From the NCBI RefSeq assembly GCF_001584145.1, contig NZ_CP013232.1, positions 2,356,001 to 2,420,000 on the forward strand: a stretch of DNA of 64,000 bases. Direction: 5' to 3'. Below are positions 29,025 through 38,242 of this stretch, one piece after another. The position numbers and the translations under genes were made by a program. The notes beneath the pieces were generated by a model, which made no database searches, was not told the DNA's origin, and saw only the letters and a program-made list of their open reading frames with translations. Position 1 is the stretch's first letter. Every line of letters starts with the position of its first letter. The DNA comes from Collimonas fungivorans. GTDB lineage: Bacteria > Pseudomonadota > Gammaproteobacteria > Burkholderiales > Burkholderiaceae_D.

Positions 29025-29465
29025 TTGTGCGTTGAATTTTAAAGAAAACGGGCAGGGACAGACATAGCCGTCTTATTCCTGGCGCGCCTTATATGTTTTC
29101 TTAAAAAGTCGGAACGAAGCGTTTTAAGCGGTATCCGCTTATGCGGCTCCGCCGTCAGGCAAGCCGGCTTCATGCTATCACCAGCAACTGGCAATTCAGA
29201 TTAAGCCGCTCCACAAATGCGGGCTGTTGACGTGGGGCGGCTTTTTGCCTTTTGAGGCTATGCCGGTGATATCGGGATGCCACAATCGTTTGCAATTTCA
29301 TTTGGGCTCGGCATGTAGAATGGTATGTTGATGCAATATGGAAATATTGTTAAATTAATACAAGTCATGATCGCTTCGCTTAAATGTGAAGTCATATTGT
29401 TTGTGTGATAACAATGTCTTGTGGCAAAATAAGTCATACCAAACTAGAAATTTCAGGGAGCATGA
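29025..29465. other. Intergenic region with an orphan terminator
   Basis: No convincing protein gene is seen in these 441 bases. A second terminator-like hairpin lies at 29203-29246 (AAGCCGCTCCAC with GTGGGGCGGCTT, then TTTTT) although no gene precedes it, so a small RNA between about 29040 and 29246 is possible. The right half becomes AT-rich and should hold the promoter of the vgrG module. Confidence 0.5.
29203..29246 (+). terminator. Orphan intrinsic terminator
   Basis: A twelve-base stem with one G-T pair and a five-base T tract; no protein gene lies between it and the previous terminator. Confidence 0.65.
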
Positions 29466-31991
29466 ATGGAAACTGCACAAGCAACGCTTGCTGCAATACA
29501 GGCGGGCGTGAGCCAGCAAAACCGCCTGCTCAAACTCGATACGCCGCTCGGCGCCGACGTTCTCCTTCCGCATCGCGTGGTTGCCCATGATCGTTTGGGC
29601 CGCGGTTATACCTACACCCTGGATGTGTTGTCCCTGCAGGACAACATCGAACTCAAGCAGCTGATCGCCCAGCCGGTGACGCTATGGATCCAACAGGCGG
29701 ACAAGCGCAGCTATCTGCCGGTGCATGGCTATGTGCATCAGGTGGGCATGCTCGGCCACGATGGCCAGTTCACGGTCTATCAATTGGCGTTTTCTTCCTG
29801 GCTGCATTTCCTGCAATTTCGGCAGGATGCGCGCATCTGGCAAGACAAGACCACCGACGACATCATCAGCGACGTATTCAACCAGCATACTCAGGCACGC
29901 GGCCATTTCCGCTTTGACCTGACGCAGGCTGCTCCGTCACGCTCCTATTGCACGCAATACGAGAGCGACTGGAATTTCGTGATGCGCCTGATGGAAGAAG
30001 AGGGCTGGTACAGCTATCACGAACAAAAGGAAGACGGCTCCGACCACACGCTGGTGATTACCGATTCCGTCCATCAGTTAAAGCCGCTGGCGCCGGAGGA
30101 AGTCCGCTTCCACCGTGCCGGCAGCAACGATGAAGTCGACAAGATCACCCAATGGGGCGGCCAGCGCAAACTGCTGAGCAAGCAGCTGTCGACCGTCACC
30201 TACGATTACAAATCGCCTGGCAACAACAAGGCTACCAATACCTATACCCTGGACGGTCATGGCACGGTGCCGAACCAGCTGGAAATCTACGAATACACCG
30301 GGCCTTATACCTACCTGGAGCGGGATCGCGGCGACAAGCTGGCCAAGATCAAGATCGAGGCCTGGGAGTCGCAGGCCAAGCGCTATTTCGCCTGGTCGAG
30401 TGTGTCCCGGTTGGCCGTTGGGGTCGGCCGCTGGTTCAGCCTGGCGGATCATACAGACCACGATCGCGACAGCGCCGAAGACCGCCAGTTCTTCATCATT
30501 GGTCTGCACTGGTATATCGAGAACAACTTGCCGCTATCGACGACTGTCAATCATTTTCCGGGCAGCCTCGAGCAGCAGATTGCTGACGCCAAGAACCAGA
30601 CCGCCGCCAGCGCCACGTTGACGAACGAACAGAGCGGCTATTGCGTCAACAGCATCGAAGTGCAGCGCCGCGCTGTGGAGTACCGCAGTCCGTTTGAACA
30701 TCGCAAGCCAGAGATGCATACGCAGATCGCCACTGTGGTGGGACCTGCCAGCGAAGAAATCTATACGGATACATTGAATCGGGTCAAGGTCCTGTTTCCC
30801 TGGAACCGCTTGAATCCAGGCGATGAAAAGGCTTCATGCTGGGTGCGGGTCAGTTACCCGAATGCAGGACAAAACTACGGTGCGCTGGCCGTGCCGCGCG
30901 TCAAGCAGGAAGTGGTCATTACTTTCCTCGGCGGCGATCCGGATCGCCCGCTGGTTACCGGCCGCGTTTACAACGGTGAGCAGACGCCGGATTGGCACAC
31001 CGACGGCAAGCTGTCCGGCTATAAATCCAAGGAATACAAGGGCGCCGGTTTTACCCAGCTGGTGATGGACGACAATACGAACCAGAACCGGGTCCAGCTT
31101 TATAGCAGCAATACCAATGCGCAGCTGAACCTGGGCTACCTGGTCGGGCAGCAGGGCAATACGCGCCAGGCGTTCTACGGTTCCGGTTTTTCCTTGAATT
31201 CAGACGCCTACGGCGCTATTACTACCAACAAGGGACTGTATATCAGCACCTTTGGTCGTCCCGGCGCGCAGGGATCGCAACTCGATGTGCGGGAAGCGCA
31301 TCAGCAGCTGGAGGCTGGGCAAAATCTCACTAAATCCCTGTCGGATACCAGCAGCAAAGCTAATGCCGAAGCCCTGGATGGCCAGGAATCGCTGAAGAAA
31401 TTCACGGAAGCGTCGCAAGACAAATATGAGGGTGAAGGCCAGGGACAAGCGAATCGCTTCAAGGAACCTATCCTGTTGGCCGCTTCGCCGGCCGGCATTG
31501 GCCTGACCACGCCGAAGAGCACGCACATCCACAGCGGCGAAAACGTCACCTTGTCGTCCGGGACAGACACCAACCTGGCGGTCGGCAAGAGCCTGGTCGC
31601 CAGCGTAAAGGAAAAAATCAGCCTATTTGCCTATAACGCCGGCATCAAGCTGTTTGCCGCCAAGGGCAAGGTTGAGATCCAGGCGCAAAGCGATGCCATG
31701 GACATCATTGCCGAAAAAGTGTTGCGCCTGATTTCCACCACCGACAACATCGAGATCTGGGCCAAGAACGAAATCACCATCGGCGCCGGCGGGTCAGCGA
31801 TCAAGATCAATGCATCCGGCATTACCGACCTCACCAACGGCCAGCGGATTATCCACCAAGGCGACTTCAACCTGACCGGACCGAAGACCGTGCCTTTCGC
31901 CATGCCGACGCTTCCCAAGGGCATATGCGTGGAATGCCTGATGAAGCGCGCGATGGGCCGTTCTGCCTTTGTGAATAAGGGAACACAGTGA
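29466..31991 (+). CDS. vgrG: Type VI secretion system tip protein VgrG (copy 1)
   Basis: An 841-residue T6SS spike protein. The N-terminal about 400 residues match the gp27-like base of VgrG (SYCTQYESDWNFVMRLMEEEGWYSYHEQ), then the gp5 OB-fold (VKVLFPWNR, SCWVRVSYPNAG, ITFLGGDPDRPLVTGRVYNGEQ), and the C-terminal DUF2345 beta-needle region from about residue 670 (LLAASPAGIGLTTPKSTHIHSGENV). It ends shortly after the needle, without an attached toxin domain, so it needs the adaptor gene that follows. Its stop overlaps the ATG of that gene. Confidence 0.93.
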   Translation: METAQATLAAIQAGVSQQNRLLKLDTPLGADVLLPHRVVAHDRLGRGYTYTLDVLSLQDNIELKQLIAQPVTLWIQQADKRSYLPVHGYVHQVGMLGHDGQFTVYQLAFSSWLHFLQFRQDARIWQDKTTDDIISDVFNQHTQARGHFRFDLTQAAPSRSYCTQYESDWNFVMRLMEEEGWYSYHEQKEDGSDHTLVITDSVHQLKPLAPEEVRFHRAGSNDEVDKITQWGGQRKLLSKQLSTVTYDYKSPGNNKATNTYTLDGHGTVPNQLEIYEYTGPYTYLERDRGDKLAKIKIEAWESQAKRYFAWSSVSRLAVGVGRWFSLADHTDHDRDSAEDRQFFIIGLHWYIENNLPLSTTVNHFPGSLEQQIADAKNQTAASATLTNEQSGYCVNSIEVQRRAVEYRSPFEHRKPEMHTQIATVVGPASEEIYTDTLNRVKVLFPWNRLNPGDEKASCWVRVSYPNAGQNYGALAVPRVKQEVVITFLGGDPDRPLVTGRVYNGEQTPDWHTDGKLSGYKSKEYKGAGFTQLVMDDNTNQNRVQLYSSNTNAQLNLGYLVGQQGNTRQAFYGSGFSLNSDAYGAITTNKGLYISTFGRPGAQGSQLDVREAHQQLEAGQNLTKSLSDTSSKANAEALDGQESLKKFTEASQDKYEGEGQGQANRFKEPILLAASPAGIGLTTPKSTHIHSGENVTLSSGTDTNLAVGKSLVASVKEKISLFAYNAGIKLFAAKGKVEIQAQSDAMDIIAEKVLRLISTTDNIEIWAKNEITIGAGGSAIKINASGITDLTNGQRIIHQGDFNLTGPKTVPFAMPTLPKGICVECLMKRAMGRSAFVNKGTQ

Positions 31992-32884
31992 TGCCAATGA
32001 AAGATTTTTTGCAGCAATGGCAAGCGCTTCCTCAGGCGCCGGAGCTCTATTTCTATGCCATAGTCGATTCAGCACAGGATGCTCGTCTGCTCCCCGCGCT
32101 TCGCACCATGGTGCCCGGCATGCAAAGCCAGTGCTTGCTGGTGGACGCTAATGGACCGGAACTGAGCAAGGCCGCACCGCACTTGATGGAGTTGCCGCCG
32201 TTCGCGGAAGATTCTGATGCATGGCTATCAGTCTTTCGTAGCGCCGCATCCAATCCCGCCTGCACTACCATCATTGCCAGCCATCGGGAATTTGCCGCGC
32301 TGTTCGCGCATTTAGTGTCGTTCACGGACATCGTTCTGCCGGACGGAGATGAAATGATTTTTGCGTTCTGGGATCCGGCTATCCTGGGTACGCTGATGGG
32401 GCAGAAAGACGACAGCACTTTGCATGTGCCTGGTCCGGTTCTATCGTCGCGACAACGCAGCAGACTCCTTGCGGGAATTAGTGCCTGGTGGTATTGGGAT
32501 CGTGAGGGGCAGCAACATCAAATGCGTGACGAGGCTCCCCAGGCCGACGCCGATCAGGTGGGATTACCGCTCAAGCTGACATCGGTCCAGGTCGATATGC
32601 TGGTCGAGGCCAGCGTTCCCGATCACCTACTCGGACATATCAAGGATATTCAACCGCAATTGCTGTTCGATCTGCCAGAAATCGAACAATACGCACGTGT
32701 CGAGCAGCATCTGCTAGAAGCACGCAAGCTTAATTTGCGCGGGATGCAAGACATCATTCAATATATCTGCGCCGGATTAATCTACGGTACCCAATTGCAG
32801 CGCGACAGCATCATGACTGAACTGCTGGATAATGTGAAAACCGGCCAACTCAGCCTATCGGAAGCATTGGAGCAATTCCCATGA
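31991..32884 (+). CDS. DUF4123 T6SS effector adaptor (Tap/TEC)
   Basis: A 297-residue protein with the DUF4123 pattern in its first half: LYFYAIVDSAQDARLLPALR, then WLSVFRS and a DGDEMIFAFWDPAIL block (the aromatic-acidic signature of the fold). DUF4123 proteins hold a specific effector and load it onto a cognate VgrG. Here the neighbours point to VgrG copy 1 and the DUF2235 lipase as partners. The ATG at 31991 overlaps the VgrG stop (TGATG). Confidence 0.82.
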   Translation: MPMKDFLQQWQALPQAPELYFYAIVDSAQDARLLPALRTMVPGMQSQCLLVDANGPELSKAAPHLMELPPFAEDSDAWLSVFRSAASNPACTTIIASHREFAALFAHLVSFTDIVLPDGDEMIFAFWDPAILGTLMGQKDDSTLHVPGPVLSSRQRSRLLAGISAWWYWDREGQQHQMRDEAPQADADQVGLPLKLTSVQVDMLVEASVPDHLLGHIKDIQPQLLFDLPEIEQYARVEQHLLEARKLNLRGMQDIIQYICAGLIYGTQLQRDSIMTELLDNVKTGQLSLSEALEQFP

Positions 32885-33384
32885 ACGTCTTTATTCGCCG
32901 TCAGATCCTCTGCAGCTTGGCAAGTCTTAGCCTGCTTTATCCACTCGCCGCTTGCGGAGAAGGAACCCACAAAGGGAGTTTATTCATGTCAAAACAGGTG
33001 GCGGTAAATGTTGTCGTGTTTAACTATTTAAATCGGCCGATTTACGATGTGTACCTAAACGGTACTATGGTCGGTGGCTCGGCCTCCTTGTCCAACAGCC
33101 CTTATGGGCAATTTAGCACTGTCGCTGGCGTGACCGTTCCTCTTGGGCCACAAACTCTGACTTGGAAATTGGGTGGGCCACGTGGTATGGCGCGTAATGG
33201 CGAAACAGATACAGCGAAAAATTCCTTGGTTATCGCTCCAGAACAAATTCCGGCTGATGCCAGCTCCCTGGGTGTCCATATCTATCCAGATAACACGGCA
33301 GAATTGATTTTCTCGAAAGACGTTTTGGAGCAAAGCGCTCGTGGTTTAGGCTACGCGAAGGAGTTTCAAAAACATGGCAAATGA
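32881..33384 (+). CDS. Lipoprotein, DUF3304-like; candidate immunity protein
   Basis: A 167-residue protein with a lipoprotein signal ending in PLAAC (Cys about residue 25). The mature part contains VVVFNYLNRPIYDVYLNGTMVGG, which resembles the opening of DUF3304 proteins found beside T6SS lipases. Placement between adaptor and Tle1-like lipase and a periplasmic-facing lipid anchor fit an immunity protein guarding against the lipase; this is inferred. It overlaps the adaptor gene by ATGA and the lipase gene by eleven bases. Confidence 0.65.
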   Translation: MNVFIRRQILCSLASLSLLYPLAACGEGTHKGSLFMSKQVAVNVVVFNYLNRPIYDVYLNGTMVGGSASLSNSPYGQFSTVAGVTVPLGPQTLTWKLGGPRGMARNGETDTAKNSLVIAPEQIPADASSLGVHIYPDNTAELIFSKDVLEQSARGLGYAKEFQKHGK

Positions 33385-35536
33385 ACAGTTACAGGCAGCA
33401 GTGGCGGCTAGCCGTGATGTGCCATCGGACGAACCAAGTGCGAAGCAAGATTGTTCCGATGTGGTCAACATCAGTGTGTTTTTTGACGGCACAGGCAACA
33501 ACAAAGACGTGGACGATAAAGACCAGAAATGGAGCAATCCAGCGCGGCTATGGTTTTCAGCGTTTAACCGTCCGAATCCAAATCAAAATAACTATCCAAT
33601 CTATATCTCTGGTGTTGGCACACCTTTTAATAACACGGCTGTTAAGGGGTGGGAAAAAAAGTTAGTCAATATAGAAGATGGTTTACCCGGAAATGTCGGA
33701 GGGGCAGGTGGCACCCGCCGTTTGGACTTCGGTCAAGACAATGTCAATAAGGCGTTGCGCCAAGCGTTGTTCAATAGTGCTAAAAAATTGAACGCCACAG
33801 CGAAGGCGTATTCGGAAAAAGGAAAAGACCAAAGCTTGGCAGAACTGGGCCAAGCTTTGGCTGCGCACCGTCTGATTAAGGTAATTAATCTGTCGGTCTT
33901 TGGTTTTTCTCGTGGAGCTGCGCTGGCACGGGCATTTAGCAATAATTTTATTAAAAGCTGCAAAGCAGATAAATCAGGTGATCTGTTCTATCAGGACAAT
34001 GGCCATTCAGTTCCGATTCCCATTCGCGTGCACTTTTTGGGGTTGTTTGATACGGTAGCGTCATTTGGTATTCCTGCAGCCAATTTGGATTGGCCTTGGA
34101 CAGAAAAGGATCTCAAGATTGCTGGGCCGGTGGAACGCTGCGTTCATTATGTAGCGGCACATGAACTGCGCTATTCTTTCCCTTCGGATTTAATACGCGA
34201 GCATGGCCGCTTGATGCCCAATTGGACAGAAACGGTCTATCCCGGTGTGCATTCTGACGTAGGTGGCGGATATCTGCCATTGAATAAGGAAACCAGTAAA
34301 AATCCCGATACCCAAGGCCTTTCCAATAATTATGCCCGTATTCCAATGCGCGACATGATGAGCGAAGCTGTGAAGGCAGGGGTACGAATGCTAGGGTATC
34401 GTGATATCGAAAAATTTAATGCTCCGTTATTTGACGCACGTTACGCTATCGACCCTAAGGCGGAAGAACACTACAGGCACTACATGGCAGCCGTGCCAGC
34501 AGGTAAAACGACTGAGGAAACGGTTACAGCGCACATGAAGGCTCTGTATTCTGCCTACGGCACAATGACCCGTAAAGGATTGAAGACACCCGATCAGGTG
34601 CAGTGGAAAGGCGACACGACTCATGCCTTGATTGGACACGTCAGCATGGCGCGCGAAGCCGAAGCATTGCTGCATCCGGACAAGGCAAAAAAGTTGATGA
34701 ATGAACAGGCCGCTAAATCGTCTGCGATGGGATTTGTGACGCCGCTTGCAGCGGTACCGCAGGCAATGCAATATGCCGGCACCGCTTACATACAGACAGT
34801 ACGGCCTGAATCCTGGCGCTTGGAGGCGTGGAGTAGCAACGCTAACGACGCGATAGTGACCTTTGTCCAGAACTGGGTGCACGATTCTAAAGCTGGTTTC
34901 ATTAATGGTGTTGAACCGTTCAGTTACTTCCGGCCACGAGGCATGACTGAGTCAAGCCGTAATGTGCTTGCCAAGGGCTTGCAATGGTTAGATGAAAATG
35001 TGGATGCAGCTACAAATGGTGTGATCAAGATATATCACAATGCAGAAGGGGTTGTTGTGGAAACCTGGAAGCAAGGTGTGCTGACGGCTACCCACACCTA
35101 CAAAGTAGGTGAAAAATTTACAATCGATACTATAAACGCTGGAGAAAAATACGCCGTTGAGGTGTACAACACCAGCAAGCAGGTAGTGATCTCGACCGTA
35201 GATGCCGGTCAGAAAATGATCGTCAACTCATACAATACCGCACAGAAGAAAGCGAATGAACTGGCCGACGCCACTCAGAAAAAGGCAGCTGAGCTATCTG
35301 ACGCCGCTCAGAAAAAAGCTACCGAGGTAGGACAAGAAATCAAGCAAGGCGCGACGAAACTTTCAAACGAAGCCGGCGAAGCCTACGATGCAGCGAAAAA
35401 AACCGCGTCCGATATGGCGACCAAGGCTGGACAAGGCGCCAAGCAGGTGTCTGATGCTGTCGGCAACAAAGTCGATGCAGGCATGAAAGTGGTCGAAGAT
35501 GGCTGGAAGGCTACCAAGAGCCTCTTGGGATTTTAA
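33374..35536 (+). CDS. DUF2235 T6SS phospholipase effector, Tle1-like, with repeat tail
   Basis: A 720-residue protein. The N-terminal DUF2235 domain begins with VFFDGTGNNKD; the lipase elbow GFSRG has Ser about 179, with GLFDTVASFG (Asp about 226) and GVHSDVGGGY (His about 293) as the likely triad. Tle1 proteins cleave membrane phospholipids of rival cells. The last about 100 residues are an 11-mer-like, Lys/Ala-rich amphipathic repeat (ELADATQKKAAELSDAAQ and variants) resembling LEA/apolipophorin helices, which is unusual for Tle1. The DNA is visibly more AT-rich than VgrG, suggesting separate acquisition. Confidence 0.85.
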   Translation: MANEQLQAAVAASRDVPSDEPSAKQDCSDVVNISVFFDGTGNNKDVDDKDQKWSNPARLWFSAFNRPNPNQNNYPIYISGVGTPFNNTAVKGWEKKLVNIEDGLPGNVGGAGGTRRLDFGQDNVNKALRQALFNSAKKLNATAKAYSEKGKDQSLAELGQALAAHRLIKVINLSVFGFSRGAALARAFSNNFIKSCKADKSGDLFYQDNGHSVPIPIRVHFLGLFDTVASFGIPAANLDWPWTEKDLKIAGPVERCVHYVAAHELRYSFPSDLIREHGRLMPNWTETVYPGVHSDVGGGYLPLNKETSKNPDTQGLSNNYARIPMRDMMSEAVKAGVRMLGYRDIEKFNAPLFDARYAIDPKAEEHYRHYMAAVPAGKTTEETVTAHMKALYSAYGTMTRKGLKTPDQVQWKGDTTHALIGHVSMAREAEALLHPDKAKKLMNEQAAKSSAMGFVTPLAAVPQAMQYAGTAYIQTVRPESWRLEAWSSNANDAIVTFVQNWVHDSKAGFINGVEPFSYFRPRGMTESSRNVLAKGLQWLDENVDAATNGVIKIYHNAEGVVVETWKQGVLTATHTYKVGEKFTIDTINAGEKYAVEVYNTSKQVVISTVDAGQKMIVNSYNTAQKKANELADATQKKAAELSDAAQKKATEVGQEIKQGATKLSNEAGEAYDAAKKTASDMATKAGQGAKQVSDAVGNKVDAGMKVVEDGWKATKSLLGF

Positions 35537-35570
35537 TGCACATGATTTTCAATCGAAGGAGACTCAGCTA

Positions 35571-35837
35571 ATGGCTCTTTCCATCATTCGCCTCGGCGAT
35601 AAAACCACGCACGGCGGCGTCGTCATCAGTGCATCGCCGATCCATCTCATCCACGGCCTGGGCATAGCTCGCGTGGGAGATATGGTGACCTGCCCGCAAA
35701 CCGGACACGGCACCAACCCCATCATCGAAGGCTCGCCGACATTCACTATCGACGGCCGCCAGGTAGCATTGCACGGGCATCACACCGCTTGCGGCTGCGC
35801 CTTGATCTCAAGCCTCCCGACTGCTTCAAAAGGGTGA
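35571..35837 (+). CDS. PAAR-domain spike-tip protein
   Basis: An 88-residue PAAR protein: RLGDKTTHGGVVIS, GIARVGDMVTCPQTGHGTNPI and HGHHTACGCALISS contain the Gly-rich turns and the His/Cys zinc ligands that cap the VgrG spike. The ATG at 35571 has GAAGGA upstream. It carries no attached effector. Confidence 0.9.
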   Translation: MALSIIRLGDKTTHGGVVISASPIHLIHGLGIARVGDMVTCPQTGHGTNPIIEGSPTFTIDGRQVALHGHHTACGCALISSLPTASKG

Positions 35838-35841
35838 TGCA

Positions 35842-37218
35842 TTGAAACTGACCGGATTTTTTACCTCTCCCAGCGTTGCCGTCCGCAGCGTCACCTGGTT
35901 TGCCGCGTTTTTGCTGCTGACGATTCTCTGGATAGTGTTGTTGCCGTTGCTTTCGCTCGACGGCCTGTTTCAACATTTCGGCAATATCGGCATGACTGGC
36001 AGCCAAAGCATCGCGGCAATCACACTGGCGCCGCCGTTGGTGCTGTCAATATTGAGCTGGGTCGGTGTACAAGTGCTTGCCGCTCTCGCAGCACCGGCGA
36101 TAACACCGCCTGACGCAGCACCCGCGCAAGCTGTACCAGTTGCGGCTGCTACACCGCTGGCCGAAATGCTGCGGGTTGCTGCATGGAATGTGGTGACGCC
36201 ATTTGGCGATGCAAGTGCGACAACGGCAAGCAGCCAGGAGAAAGAAAAAGTCTTCCGTCCCGACAGTATCATTCGCAATGCAGAAGGCCATCCGGTCCAT
36301 GCCGGGGTCGTTGAAGGCTTGCCCCTGGAAATACTCGACTACCCGGCCGAGACCCGTTCTCGCACCATGCGCATGTCGGCGATGCTGGTGACTGTGTTGA
36401 ATGCTTTGTACCATCAGCAACTAGACTTGGCTCGTTCCACCGCCGCGCCGGTCCCGGTCTATTGGCTGGTCCCGGAGGCGCTGCCTCTGGACAATGAAAC
36501 GCGCCTCGGCTTCTCGATAGCCTGGGGACAGTCATCCTGGCGTAACGTCGAATATGATTTGCATTTGTTGCCTGCGGCAACAGAGAGCGCTTACGGCGCC
36601 GTGAACGCCCTGCAGCGGCACATGAGTGCAAGCAAAATGCCTTACGTTTTGCTGCTGGCAGCAGACAGCCTGGTGAATCCTGATGACTTGCTTGCCCCGC
36701 TGGCCCTGGACCGGGTGTTTTCCAACAAGGTGCCGGACGGTTTTGTGCCTGCCGAAGGCGCTGCCGGCGTGTTGCTTGTCGACGCCGCTTACGCCGCGGC
36801 TTCGGAGCTTGTCGGCCTTTGCACGCTTGGCACAGTGCACCGAGGGCAGCGCACCGAAGATCGAGGCGCCAAAGGAAAAATTGATTCCAGCACGCTGGTT
36901 GCCTGCATCACCGAAGCAATGGCCGCTGCACAAACCACGGCAGACAAGATAGGCATGGTCATCAGCGATACTGACCACCGCATGCCGCGCAGCCAGGAAG
37001 TGATACATGCCATGGAAAAGACATTGCCTGAACTGGACCCGCTGTCCCAGCGGATCGCACCGATGGCGTTGACCGGATCCTTTGGCGCGGCTTCGGATCT
37101 CATCCATATGGCGCTGGCTGCCGAGATGGCTGCGAGTACTGAGCAAGCCACTTTGGTCGTCAGTGTCGCCAATCCACGGCAAACCGCGGCGGCGGTGATT
37201 TTTCCAGATCAAGGCTGA
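35842..37218 (+). CDS. Membrane protein with a ketosynthase/thiolase-like domain, T6SS-linked
   Basis: A 458-residue protein with two membrane helices (about residues 18-43 and 56-80). The soluble part is reminiscent of beta-ketoacyl synthases: YVLLLAADSLVNPDDL, then DGFVPAEGAAGVLLVD, and near the end MALTGSFGAASDLIHMALA, which correspond to the non-catalytic landmarks of the thiolase fold. I do not see a clear catalytic Cys-His-His set, so it may be inactive. The start is a TTG with AGGG eight bases upstream; the next ATG would remove the first helix. It lies four bases after the PAAR gene and is part of that operon. The function is unknown. Confidence 0.6.
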   Translation: MKLTGFFTSPSVAVRSVTWFAAFLLLTILWIVLLPLLSLDGLFQHFGNIGMTGSQSIAAITLAPPLVLSILSWVGVQVLAALAAPAITPPDAAPAQAVPVAAATPLAEMLRVAAWNVVTPFGDASATTASSQEKEKVFRPDSIIRNAEGHPVHAGVVEGLPLEILDYPAETRSRTMRMSAMLVTVLNALYHQQLDLARSTAAPVPVYWLVPEALPLDNETRLGFSIAWGQSSWRNVEYDLHLLPAATESAYGAVNALQRHMSASKMPYVLLLAADSLVNPDDLLAPLALDRVFSNKVPDGFVPAEGAAGVLLVDAAYAAASELVGLCTLGTVHRGQRTEDRGAKGKIDSSTLVACITEAMAAAQTTADKIGMVISDTDHRMPRSQEVIHAMEKTLPELDPLSQRIAPMALTGSFGAASDLIHMALAAEMAASTEQATLVVSVANPRQTAAAVIFPDQG

Positions 37219-37373
37219 TACGTCATTGCAATAACGTGTTCTCGTCTCTTTTTTCGACGCAGGGGAGGAGGGCGCAGTTCGAGATGTCGCTGATTGTTTG
37301 TTTCTCGCCATCCATTTGGCACAATCAGCACAGTCAGCGATGATGGTCGCGATATGAGGACGTAAACCAGAAA
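37219..37373. other. Spacer between the T6SS module and the first att copy
   Basis: No gene is visible. Bases 37318-37360 are loosely similar to the integrase 3' tail found before the other two att copies, but the match is too weak to call. Confidence 0.4.
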
Positions 37374-37401
37374 GGGGTTGCAAGATTTCTCTTGCAACCC
37401 C
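37374..37401 (-). terminator. Copy of the tRNA-Arg terminator (att copy 1)
   Basis: GGGGTTGCAAG pairs with CTTGCAACCCC; the minus-strand T tract comes from the preceding GAAA. It is identical in the stem to 45760-45787 and 59251-59279. Confidence 0.8.
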
Positions 37402-37410
37402 TCGAATTAC

Positions 37411-37454
37411 TGGTGCGGCTGGCAGGAATCGAACCCACGACCCCTTGGTTCGTA
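37411..37454 (-). repeat. att copy 1: 3' 44 bases of tRNA-Arg(ACG)
   Basis: Exact match, by reading, to 59288-59331, running from the anticodon to the encoded CCA. The 5' half of the tRNA is absent, so this is the displaced 3' end left by integration. Confidence 0.9.
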
Positions 37455-37723
37455 GGAGCGCCTACTAACAGGGAAGTCATATAAATCAATGCCTTGCGCA
37501 ACTCGCAAATTGCTGAAACAAGGTTAATCAAGACTAATTCAAGCTCTTTCTCGCCCACTCAAGTTGTAATATGGCTGTATGTGTTGCCTCGCATTCGGCC
37601 TCCCATGGTTCCCGAGGCCGGAATCTGAAATAGAATATTTACCCAATTTATTTGTCATTGTGTAAATTTTGTGTGCATGAGCGTTGGAAGTATCCAATTC
37701 TAACTAGCGCTCGTAACCAGTAT

Positions 37724-37954
37724 TTACATCCAAACTGCTTGATTAACTACCGCCCGGATGCGTTGAACGGTTTTTACTCCAATGCCGTCGATCTCATAAA
37801 GTTGCTCGTCTGTTGCATCAGCAACGGCACCGATAGTTTGGTATCCGGCACCTTTAAGTATTTCCATCTTGCCACCTGTCAGGCCGTAGGGATATGCGTT
37901 TGATTTGGGAAGGGAATCAACAAGCAGTTTGAAGACTGACAAATCAGCTTCCAC
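37724..37954 (-). CDS. Small helix-hairpin-helix protein or gene fragment
   Basis: A 76-residue frame whose last part has a helix-hairpin-helix look: EILKGAGYQTIGAVADATDEQLYEIDGIGVKTVQRIR, a fold that contacts DNA backbone. It starts with GTG and no ribosome site, so it may be the 3' piece of a larger gene. Its N-terminal SVFKLLVD is also found in the OLD-like gene at the same position of element 2. Confidence 0.4.
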   Translation of the reverse strand: MEADLSVFKLLVDSLPKSNAYPYGLTGGKMEILKGAGYQTIGAVADATDEQLYEIDGIGVKTVQRIRAVVNQAVWM

Positions 37955-37973
37955 ATTGAATTCGGGTAACCAC

Positions 37974-38242
37974 CTAAACCTATATAAATCAGAGGCTTAC
38001 AGAAGAAAAATAGGCGAGGTTACCAAGGTTACCTTTTCCCCGAGGTCAAACCTAAAATCAGTTTTTCATCGCATACGCCAAAGACTCAGTTTTATCCCTC
38101 AAGGTGCGTCATTTTGCGTCGCTTTTTTTCGACGCAATCCGGCCCTCAGACGGTAGGTTTCCCCTATGTGCGTCACTTCCAGAAATTTGAGTCGAAACCG
38201 ACCAATTTAACGGGCAGGCGTGGCGGGGGGATGACTGCGCCC
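37974..38242. repeat. Shared noncoding backbone of the two elements (uninterrupted copy)
   Basis: The left part (37974-38093, with GTTACC at 38019 and 38028) matches 48412-48530, and the right part (38096-38242, with TGCGTCA at 38105 and 38169) matches 49273-49425. In element 2 a gene sits between the two parts. Bases 37965-37970 hold another GGTAAC. Confidence 0.8.

Noticed and set aside
37318..37360. A third integrase tail left of att copy 1
   Set aside because: There is only patchy similarity (a TGGCACAAT and a CAGTCAG stretch); not enough to claim that the T6SS module is a third element.
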